Positions 23,536 to 35,500 of a DNA stretch of 64,000 nucleotides are shown here, piece after piece. The notes below the pieces were generated by a model. It had not been told where the DNA came from. It was given only the letters and a program-made list of their open reading frames with translations, and searched no databases. Both the position numbers and the translations under genes were made by a program. Source of the stretch: Amyelois transitella (taxonomy: Eukaryota > Arthropoda > Insecta > Lepidoptera > Pyralidae); assembly GCF_032362555.1 (NCBI RefSeq), contig NC_083519.1, positions 2,001,501 through 2,065,500 on the forward strand. Direction: 5' to 3'. Position 1 is the first letter of the stretch, and each line of letters begins with the position of its first letter.

Positions 23536-26500
23536 CTGAAAATAAATGCAAAATTAATGACGTACTTGTGAATTTAAGAGTTCTTTATTGGGCTCTTGAT
23601 AACGATGAAGATACTCTGAAATAAAAGCCAAGATAAAAATGTGAAGCAGGTATCGAAAATGAGATTTCCAATTATGACAGTTGTAACATCATCTTACGAC
23701 GTAAGTATTTTAAGGAATAGCATTTGAGTAATTTGTTTATTTTATTAGTACGTTATCAATGAACATTAAAACATTATTTTTGTCTTTATTTCTATTCAAT
23801 GTTTTGCTGTAAGATCTAAGAACATTAAAATTGATTTCTAATCAATAATGCTCATTAATATTTTCGGTGATATGGGTCACGACATATGTAAGTGCCAATG
23901 TTTACGATAACAAGGGTTTGTATTGTTAATCACACATCATCATAAAAAATCTGTGAACGTTCAGCCGTTATTAAAATTAAAATAAACGTTATTTTGCATT
24001 TCTTGAACGTGGCCTTTCAGTCTTCTTAAGACTGTTGGCTCTGTCTACCTCGCAAGGGATACAGACGTGATTAAACGTATGTATGTTTTCATTATTACTA
24101 TTTTAAACAAATAAAATTTTTATCATGTTTTGATTTTTAATAATGAGTTTAGAAATGGTTTAATTTAAAGCAAAGAAGTACTTACGCTTTCAAACTTATC
24201 CTTATTCTTCACGTGTTGCGCAATAAACCTGGAGCCTTCTATAGTCTTTTCCATCTCTCTCACATAAGGTTTCTCCAGAGATGCGCTGCCGTCGTCTAAG
24301 TCCAAACGGCATGGCGACCCAGGGGGTGGGGAGAATAGTTCATCGTCGCCACCAGGAGGGGGTGGAGGGGAGGGCGGCATGCCTGGTAGCTCGTACTCCT
24401 CGCTTCCCCACTCCTTGAACTTTCCATCCATGTCATTCTCTCCGAACACGTCGGTAATAACCTGAAACGGATGTAAGTTTTGAAATTTCAAAGATTTTTC
24501 CTACTCTTATGTTGATTAGAACCCGTGATTTAAAAGGAGTAATTTTTATAGCTAATTCGTTGTCAAATGAGTGTTACTTAAATTTTGGACGAAGGACGAT
24601 ACTGATAAAGGCATTTCGATGGAGCTTTTTGTGCTTTAAACTTATTAGTGAATACTTGTATAATTGGAATCTTAGGTCAGAAACCTAGAGTTTTAGACTT
24701 CACATACTCCAGAAACGTTCTACATAGATTAGGTACCTAATATTAGATTAAAAACATACTGTAGTTAACGAGACAACCAAAAACTTTTCTCAGATAAAGC
24801 AGCCGCAATCGGATACACTGAACCAATAATCGGCGTGGGTGCTAAATACGAGGATGTGAATGGTATCATCGTGTGGAGAATCGAATACGAAATTCGAGAA
24901 CTAGATACAGTCGAGTGCAATAATAGTCAGTGAATGGTTCGGGAAATGGCGAGAGATTAAAACGTCAGTTGGCGTTCCGCGGGGGCAGTGTATCGATGCG
25001 GCTTAAGCCGGCACACAATTAGGCCGGAGTAGATGTATGGAACATTGAGGAGAGAGAGGTAAAGCCAGTTTTAATGTTTGAGAATGATTAACTTTTGAAT
25101 GTAGCTGAGGATCATGGGCGGTAATTAAGGCTGCAGTGCAGGTGGCCTGAATGACCGCCAAATTTCATAAGACGGCACCATAAATTTGATGTCTGAAAGA
25201 TGCTTGGTGAAAAGATTTCAGTGGACGAAGGGTCTATAGATTTCTTTTAATTTTATAATTTACCTTCTTTATAAATATAAAAAAAAACAAAGTTAAAAAT
25301 TTTACTATTAGTTCACTTCGCGAATAATGTAGACAGAGATCAAAATTGCGCTTTTTTAATGGCTTATATAGTATAACAATCGATTGTTCTAAGAATTTAA
25401 TAAAAAACATCAAATTTTTACATAACTTTTTAAGAAGCCTAATTTCTATACTCTCCGCGTTTGCCATAAAGGTTTCGGTTTCGGGCGCGTCTACTGGCTC
25501 GTATATCGCGGATCCGTCCGCAGCCACCAGGGGAACATAAATAACGGAGCCACTCGCGCTCGTTAAGCCCGTCGACGTTCAGTAATAAAGGAAAATCGAA
25601 ATGGAATGAAATTGGGCCGGAAGCGATATTTTCGCGATACACACAGACAACAATGGATTTAGAATAACGCTGAAAGGAACGCTTCCCAGAAGAGTCTCTT
25701 GGACAATTAAAATGGTTATTGTTGAGGGGTTCCACCGTAATTCTGTGTATTGAATCCGCTCCCTTGGAAACGTTTGAATGAAAGTGCGATGAGAAAAGGC
25801 GCTTGTTTTTTTTTTTCGTTTAAAAGGGATTGCGACTAAGAACTTCATTTGTGAGTGTCCCTATTTTACAAATTTAATTAAGTGAACTATTGAGATTTAT
25901 TTGGAGAGTAAAAGTATAATTAATTCTGTGATTAATTGACATAAGGATAGTTCATAATATTACTTCTCAATTTAAACAAATATCTTACCTCAGTTGGCTT
26001 ATCATTATCCTCATCGTCGGGTGGCTTTTCTGGCCTTTGTATACACAATATTTTGGGTAAAAAATCTATAAAGACCTTTCGCACCCACGGGGCCATGTGG
26101 TGGGTGACTGGCGACCTAAAATTTACGTTAAGCACCACGATTGTGACAACTACTGATAATGTGACTAGCATCATTGTGAATAACAAATATTTTCCTAACA
26201 GCGGCACCGTCAGTGATGTAGGTGGGATGATTTCAGCTAACAGTAAGAAAAACACAGTCAACGACAGAAGAATTGAAATACATAGTGAGATTTTCTCTCC
26301 AGAATCTGATGGTAGGTAAAATACGAGGACCGATAGAAAGGAGATCCCAACACAAGGGATGATAAGGTTGACTGTGTAGAAAAGAGTCTTTCTCCTAAGA
26401 GTAAGATTGAAAATTATGTCAGGGTATGGTTCCTCGCAGCAAGAGTAGAACTTCTCGTTCCGAGTCGCTGGCACGCGCATGATATCCCACTCTACAGAGA

Positions 26501-29500
26501 TGTAGTATTCCGAGAGATCGATCCCCATTCCTATTTTGTCTGAGTCTGGCGTTTGCTTCAAGTGTCTCAAATCCACCTGTGAAAGAAAATAAATGAATAA
26601 GTTTAATATTTTCCGCTAGCTATAAATAATCTTTGAAATGGCCCTAAAAATATTAACAACCATGAGGTTACCAAAAGTTTAAGGCAAAAACAACTTAGAA
26701 ATTATCGTCTATTGGATAAAGATATCCAAAGCAACCACTCATAAAAGTAGTTTAGGGAAAAAGCAACACAAAATCCTGCTCGCAGCCATTTACAGAATCA
26801 AAGCAAATGTTTATCGCTATCTCATACGCACATCTTACGTGTGAATAGTATAGATAAACATAGAACCCCTTTGAACCTTAACCCGAGCGATATAGGAAGC
26901 CCTAGTGAACATGGCTTTATTTATACTGAAGGAAACAGAAAAGCATTGATTTATGAGTTTCCTATCTTACATACGGCCGCGTCTTGTACGGCCTTCCGCT
27001 AAAATTTCTCGACTTTCGAAGTTTTTATCACCCCGTCTTTCATTGAATATCTTATTGTCCATATTATTTATAGGATCCCAACATATTTCAAGCGATAGAT
27101 ATTGGAAGGGGCTTTTGTATAGTGGAATTTCGATTGCATTCTTTTTAAGCTTTCTAGTGTATTCTTTACGTAAGATACATTCGTTACAATATTTGTTTCA
27201 ACTTGAAAATCTCCACGTGACGTACTCTACGCTTAAGATATTTCGAAAAATTATCGTAGATTTATCAATATTGAATACCTAGATGACAATTATCACTTAC
27301 TGACGTCTAACATCATTTGAAGTACTGAAGACGCGGCAGAACAAACTGCAAATAATAACAATGACGGTTGACTGGAAGATTTCCCTTCATGGGATAAGTC
27401 TGCCATTGCAAATGATTTATACATTTTATATCTATATTCCATTTATTGTAACTATGCAATAAGTATATTTATTGATACACACAACACACAAACAGACAAA
27501 CAAACAGACGATATTATAATAATTCATCGTAAAAAATTAACAAACCGTGTAGCCATCGTAACTCCAAGAGCCGAACTTCATGAAGCAGGTCTGCTCATCG
27601 AAGGGGAAGTACTCGACATCGATCTCGCAGAACGACTTGTAGATCGCTGGTGGCTTCCACACCACCTTCCCGTCGTGGTGGAGGATCGCCTTCGTCATGA
27701 TTGTCACCTCGTAGTTGCCGTCAGCACTGGTGGCAAAAAGTATCATTCTTTATTTCTACGTTTTGATTGCCCCGGGTGCGAATCTCGGCCAGGGCCTGAT
27801 GAGAAATGAACTTTTTCATTGGATTGACTTGGATGATTACATGTATGTATTTATCGTTAATTATAGTATTTTTCAGTAACACTCGTAAAACAAGTTTCGA
27901 ACTTACTCTGACGCTAACTCAATCTGTAATTTATCCCGTTTATATATTATTTATTTCTTTATCATAAATTTACAATAATCACATTTGTCCTAAAATTAAA
28001 ACCTACTAATCTTCTCCAATTTGCGCTTTGCTAGTAAAATTTTGGTAGACAAAGATGAAAAAGAGTTGTCATAGAAGCGAACTCTTACAAAAAGTAAGAA
28101 AATTAGGCGGAATCTTATAGAAACAGGAAAATATAGATTTCGTAAAGATTTTGTTTCTTTTTATCCGACACGTAAATTATTCTAAAAAGACGAGTGTCCA
28201 TAGTATAACGAACATTAACTTTACATTACGCTAGTAAATTTTGGACACAAAAGATCCATTTGACAAAAAGTAGTTTCAAAAGTGGAAGAGCTAGTTTGTA
28301 AACTAACGTAATGAAAATTGGTTACCGCAATGCGGCTCCAAAGGCCATGAATTTAGAATTAAACTATTCCAAAGACAATGCATCATTAGAACGTTCGGTT
28401 GCACCAAATTATTGCGCTACTGGAAAGACAATTACCTAAACAGACTTTGGACACAAATGTAAATGAATTACAGTTGTAATCTTCTTCGTAACTAAAGTTA
28501 TGTAAGTAAATTTAACTTTTGTCTATAAAGAATATTAAAGAGTTAGGAATTTTTATAATATAATACAATCAATTTTTACAATATTTTATACTGAAATTGT
28601 CTAAGTAATTTATTATTTCAAAAACTATTTTTTCTAATCAAAATAGTTAATTTTTTCCTTTCAACTTAGCATATTTTCATCAGTTGGTTCGATCTTAGAG
28701 ATTCGATAGGACGTTTTTGGAAGTAAATTTAGAAAACGACGTACAAAAGTCACTGAATTTTATTATTTTATGTATTTGAATTTTCATTGTAATTATGAAT
28801 ACCAGAATTTGTCGTAAACCAAGCTTATCACAAATTATAATCCATTCTAATCTCTTCATTATGTGGTCACGTCTAAACTGCAGATTCAATTTTTATGCGA
28901 CGAATGGAGAAAGTAAAACAAGGACTCCATTTCCAGCAGACGAATTCGCGAGTAATACCAAATGCAATTTAAAGTTTAGTTGTGTGTAAACTGCACGAAC
29001 AGTTGAACAATTATCTGGACATAATCGTAAATCACATGTTCAGTCCGCCTCGTCCGGATTAGCGTGATGAAGTGCCATCAGGAGTCGCTGCTGGATTTGG
29101 TGACAATTTAAATCAAAATTTCGTAAAAAAACGACTGAGGGAATGGCATGTGATTCCTCGTATAGGCGATTGGCTAGCAATCTGTAACTATTTGAATTTC
29201 AAAACCATCATTAAGCCATATAGCTGAACGTGCCCTTTCAGTAATTTTTAAGACTATTGTCTCTGTCTTGATTTGATTGAATCAGAATATGCTGGTCCGA
29301 TAGTAAAAAAAAAATGTATATGTCACCTTCGCAGATTATCAAAATAAATCAATGAAAAGGCTTATAAATTTGGGATTCTTTTTTATACTTTGGCCTAGCA
29401 AACTTCTTTACCAATCGATCATCCTCACTAGAATGTCGATCCACAATGCAACTTAGTTTTGAAAACTTGGGTTACATTCGCATATATAATATCAATAGGC

Positions 29501-32500
29501 ATTGAGACAGTATTCTAATAAGCATTTTTCTATTTAAAAAAACCTGAATGAAATAATGCCTAATAGATTAGATAAATCAAGCCACATCATACAAAACAAA
29601 TTCTGCGTAACCATTTAAAGGCGAGACGGTGACGTCTTCCGAAATTGTGACAAGACCTCTAAAAGCGTTGTCATAACCAACTTCGGAGTATTCTGAAAAT
29701 TGTCTCATAAAATAGGTCACGCTCACTTCCATTAGGCTAACGCTCTGCCATTAAAAATAAAGTTAACACGGAATATACCGCGGAGAGCTTTTAGGTACCA
29801 GGTGCATTAAAGTGTTACATCTATGTTTATATATAAAAATATTGCCACCAAAGAATTACCCTATTTGCGTGGCGTGTGCCGAGTTAGCTGAATCATTGTG
29901 TACTTTCTAAACATTAGATTAGATCTGACATAATGAAAATATACGCCGCCTGAAACATTTCATTTATTGCTTAAGAGGAATGGTTCAATTCTTAAGAGGA
30001 ATTCAGTCCTGTCTTTATAATTTTCAGAGTATTGAATTTAATTTTCACGATAGATTACTATATTGATTCAATGTAAATAGCGATGGTTCAAAAAATAATC
30101 CCGTTGGTAATGATTGATCTTAAGTTAAGGCTCTATTTATTCGACATTAACTATTTCAATTTTCCTTAGTAAATCAGTAATGCGGTTGCTAATACCTGAT
30201 GGTACCTTTAATCTATTTAAATTATCTATTTATTTATTTATATAATAATCTATACATTTTCAGATGTACATACATACATACATATAGTCACGTCTATGTA
30301 GGGAACCTATTTCTATTTATCATTATTTATATAATAATTACCTATATATTAATATAATTTATAGTATTTAATAATATTTTCTAATTACATATTATTTACA
30401 ACTTATATATTAATTTATATTTACACATTTACAAAATATAATCGACACGCAAAGCCGGGCGGCAAACTAATGCAAGGATAACGCATCATAGCTGTATAGC
30501 TACGAGTACCTACGATGCGCCGGACACGGCCGGCCGGCCGAGACTCCACTAGTTATGATTCACCTATGCACCGCAGACCTCACGTCGCTTGCCATTGTAT
30601 CGCGTCTTACGTGAATCGCTTACTCGCTTGTTTTGTGTTTTGGAACTTTCTATCCCTGCTTCTCGTGTTTCGCTTGGACTATCTTTCTTTTCTCTGTGCT
30701 CCTTCTTTATTTCTATAAACTGTACGTGTGTCCATTAAAGTGTATTTGCGTGGATATAGACGTTTTTATTCCGGCATACCCTCAGACCTCTACAACTGGT
30801 GACCCCGACGTGATTGGAAGCAACCTTCTCCATCATCATCAACTCCAATTCTCAGCATCACTCCTCACTCTGCAAGCAGTCTCACAGCAAGCCAGCAACT
30901 GGGTATCGCAGCAGGTCCATCGCAGCCGACTCACCGAGCTTCCTGGTCCTGTCTCCACCCGCACTCACTCTCATCGACTTCAGCGACCGACGCATCTATC
31001 GCAGCCCATGCCTGGATCTCTTCGACGGCCGCTCTTCTCTCCAGCGTGGCAGCTCTGCACGATTTCTCCCGGCGCCAACAATTCGACTTCGCTCTCTACT
31101 GTCTCGACTTACCGCAGACTACGAGCAACGCAACGGCTCACTCCTGACTCACTAGGACTTCGAGCAACTTCCGACTCACTGAAAGATAACTGGCACTTGC
31201 AAGCTACAACTGAAGCACAGATTGCACAGCAAGATCAAGACTTCAGACCTCCGGTCTTGGGGGGGAGTACTGTGGCGACATCTCTACGCCACTCGCCACA
31301 ACATCAAATCACACAACAACTGTCAATCATCTCGAAGAAATCGACGCGCTTAGCCAATAGCAGCGAAGAACCCAAATCGCGATTTCAGAGATTTCATGGA
31401 TTGGAGCTATATATACAACCTCCGACACAACATCGTCGGAGCCGCGGTTCCCCAGGCATAACACCTAGCCTGGCGGAAGATCTTCCCTTTGGTGGCGGTC
31501 GAGCCGAATCATCGCTCCCGCTACAACTGGTGACCCCTAAGGACACGGAATTTGGAGAAAATGTCGGATTCGGACAGCGACAACGTAACTGTACGTACCA
31601 ATGCCAAGAAGCAAGATAAGACGGCGGCGTCGAAATTTGAGGACGCAGCAAGCACAGCGGCGCCTGTATTTCTACCCTCAGCGCCTGGCCATATGAAAAT
31701 TCCTTCGTTTTGGCCCGAGAAACCTGCCATATGGTTCGCTCAAGTGGAAGGACAGTTTGCCATTATGAGGATAACTGACGACCGAACCAAATTCTACCAC
31801 GTCCTTGCAACGCTTGATAGACAGTATGCAGCCGAAGTAGAGGATATTCTCACCGGTCCAGCTGACTACGCGCGCCTGAAGTCCGAGCTGATTAAGCGTT
31901 TGTCTGTGTCGCGCGAAAATAAGGTGAAGCAGCTACTGATGCACGAGCAGCTTGGCACACGCAAGCCGTCGCAGTTTCTCCGGCACCTGCAACATCTCGC
32001 TGGACCAGCCATACCTGACGATTTTTTGAAGACGATCTGGACTAGCAGGTTACCCACGGGATTGCAGCCGATCATCGCTTCGCAACCCTCGCTCTCTCTG
32101 GACGCTCTCGCGGAACTAGCCGATCGTGTGCACGACATAGCGACTCCGACACAGCAAGTAGCCGCCACGTCGTCGTCAGCACCTTCATCATCGATCGATC
32201 TCCTAACACAGCAGGTGGCGCAGTTGTCAAAGCAGGTCAGCGCGCTCCAGATGCAAATCAGCCGGCAGCCGCGTCAACGGGAGCGAGGCCATCGACCCAG
32301 GTCACGCAGCGGATCGTCATCGCGTACTCAGAGGTCCCAATCCAACTATCGGCGCTTTCCAGTCTGTTGGTATCATCATAAACACGGATCTAACGCGAAA
32401 TACTGTGTGAAACCGTGCGACTTTCGTTTCGAATCGGGAAACCTGCCCGGCAGTCAGTGATGGCGACGGACGACTGCCAGATTCACACCGGTCGCCTTTT

Positions 32501-35500
32501 CGTCAAGGATCGCTCGAGCAACATAGACTATTTAATAGACACTGGTAGTGATATATGTGTGTACCCTATTTTTGCACTTAGAGAGCACCGCACCCGTGCT
32601 AAGTCCGACTATCAATTGAGTGCTGCCAATGGTTCGGCTATCGACACTTATGGCTATATACAGCTAAACTTAAATTTAGGTTTACGCCGGAATTTCCCAT
32701 GGCGCTTCGTGGTTGCTGACGTTACAAAACCTATCATTGGCGTAGATTTTTTATCATTTTACCAACTTATCGTTGATATCAGGAACCAAAAGTTAATCGA
32801 TAGCCTAACCAATGTCAGCACTGTTACTAGAGTAGCCACCCGTAGCACCCTGGTGTCCAGCGTAAAAATCTCAACTGGTGGTAACAGTAGGTATCATGCC
32901 ATTTTATCCGAATTTCCGGAAATAACACGACCCGCTGGTATTCCGGATATCGTCAAGCATAACACTACACACCATATAAGAACCACTCCTGGACCCCCAG
33001 TCTCATGCTCACCCCGCCGATTAGCACCAGACAAACTGAAAATAGCAAAGACTGAGTTCGATGCTATGGTTGCTAACGGTATCGCGCGCCCGTCCGATAG
33101 CCAATGGGCATCACCCCTACACCTCGTTCCTAAAAAGGATAACGGGTGGCGCCCCTGTGGCGATTATAGGCTACTGAACGCCAGAACCATACCGGACAAA
33201 TACCCTATCCGTCATATACATGATTTTTCCCACTCCCTCGCCGGATGTAAGTTCTTTTCTGTTGTCGACCTAGTAAAAGCCTATCATTTTATCCCAGTCG
33301 CTCAAGCCGATATTTCTAAAACCGCGATTTCCACACCGTTCGGACTCTTCGAGTTTCCCTATATGACCTTCGGGTTGCGTAATGCCGGGCAAACTTTTCA
33401 ACGGTTTGTAGATGAAATGACCCGCGGCCTGGACTTTTGCTACCCTTATTTGGACGATTTCCTCATATTCAGCAAAACCCAGGCCGAACACGAAGGTCAC
33501 CTACGCCAACTCTTCACCCGAATGAAGGACTATGGTGTACTTATCAACACTAATAAGTGCATTTTCGGTGCACCTGAAGTAACATTCCTCGGATACACCA
33601 TATCTGAAAGCGGCACTAAACCACTTGACAGCAAAGTGAAGGCCCTAGCTGATTTCCCAGTGCCTAGGACAGCCAGAGAGCTCAGGCGATTCCTGGGCAT
33701 GATAAATTTTTACAGGCGATTTTTGCCCAACGCTGCCCAGATTCAAGCTCCTCTGAATGCCTTACTCACTGGGTCGATCAAAGCTTCTCACCCTGTTGCC
33801 ATAACAGGTACCGCTTTGGATGCCTTTGAAGCGTGCAAAAGGAGCCTTTGTGACGCTGCTCTTTTGGCCCATCCTGATACCCAAGCTAGACTAGGACTCG
33901 TCACTGACGCCTCTGATACCGCGATAGGTGGAGTCCTGCAGCAGCTAAAGGATGGTGACTGGCAGCCACTGGCGTTTTTCTCACGCAAGTTGAGCCCGTC
34001 ACAAGTCAAATACTCTCCATATGATCGTGAGCTCCTTGCAATATACGAGAGTATCAAATACTTTCGACATATGCTGGAGGCCACTGACTTCACAGTCTAT
34101 ACTGATCATAAGCCATTATGTTACGCTTTCCACGAGCGGAAAAGTAACTGTTCGCCACGTCAGTATAGACATCTCGATTTCATTTCGCAGTTCACAACGG
34201 ATGTGCGTCACATCTCTGGCAAGGACAACGTCGTTGCCGACACGCTTTCCCGCATTTGTGAACTGCATATACCCGTAGATCTCGAAGTCATGGCCAAACT
34301 CCAAGCCACAGACCCCGAGCTATCAGAACACCTTCAAGGCATAACGTCTTTACGCCTCCAGAAAATGAACGTACCTGGGAGTCGTACTGAACTGTACTGC
34401 GACGTCAGTACACCGGCCCCCAGGCCCTTTGTTCCCAAGGCACTGCGTCGACAAGTTTTCGACTGCCTTCATTCGCTTTCTCACCCCGGTGCTAATGCCA
34501 CAGCCAAGCTCGTTGCACAACGATTTGTCTGGCCACTGATGCGGAAAAACTGCCGAGAGTGGACAAAGGCATGTTTGGCATGCCAGCGCTCGAAGGTAAA
34601 CAGGCACGTCGCGTCACCTATAGGTACGCATGATTTACCTTCAGCGCGATTCAAACATGTCCATTTGGACCTCGTCGGCCCACTACCCCCTGACGGTGAA
34701 TATCGGTATTGTCTCACACTCGTCGATCGCTTTACGCGATGGCCTGAAGCTGTGCCGCTTACCGATATCACCGCCGAAACAGTGGCCAAAGCTTTTGTAG
34801 CTTGTTGGGTATCCCGATACGGCTGTCCCACCGAGATCGTTACCGACCGCGGACGACAGTTCCTGTCAGCGCTATTCCAGCAGCTGTCGAAATCCATTGG
34901 TTTCGATCATCGGAAGACCACGGCATACCACCCACAATGCAACGGCTTGGTTGAACGCTTCCACCGGCAGCTGAAGGCAGCCATCACATGTCACGCAAGT
35001 CTCAACTGGACGGAGACCCTACCATTTGTTCTCCTTGGCATCAGGAGCGCCTTTAAGGAAGACCTCCAAAGCTCATCAGCTGAGTTGGTGTATGGCGAAC
35101 CACTTCGCCTCCCTGGTGAATTTTTCGGTCACAACGTCCCCGGTTACACAACCGACATCACCGACTTCTCAGCTCGCATGAAATCTTTCGCCGAGAATGT
35201 ACGTCCCGTTCCCCCTCAGCACCACTCATCTCACAGAACTTTCGTTTTCAAAGACCTCGCCACTTGCAGCCATGTATTTCTTCGGGAAGACATGTTGCGT
35301 GGCTCACTTCAGCCTGCTTATACAGGGCCACACGAAGTTCTGAAGAGAAGTGCCAAATTTTTTAGGATTAGGTTAAAAGGGAAAGAGACGACAGTAAGCG
35401 TAGACCGCCTGAAACCAGCCTACATACTGTCCGACGACTCAACCCAAGATTTACCATCCCCCGCTCCTTCAGATCCTGAAGTCCGGGAAATTCCCGACAT

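Noticed and set aside
26953..27282. 109-codon open frame starting with ATG in receptor intron 5
   Set aside because: Antisense in an intron, no recognisable domain or signal, and composition like the neighbouring AT-rich DNA.
30633..31619. 328-codon open frame from the 5' LTR through the leader
   Set aside because: It crosses the LTR end, the primer site and the internal LTR-like unit, has low-complexity Ser/Gln/His composition and no domain; it overlaps gag out of frame.
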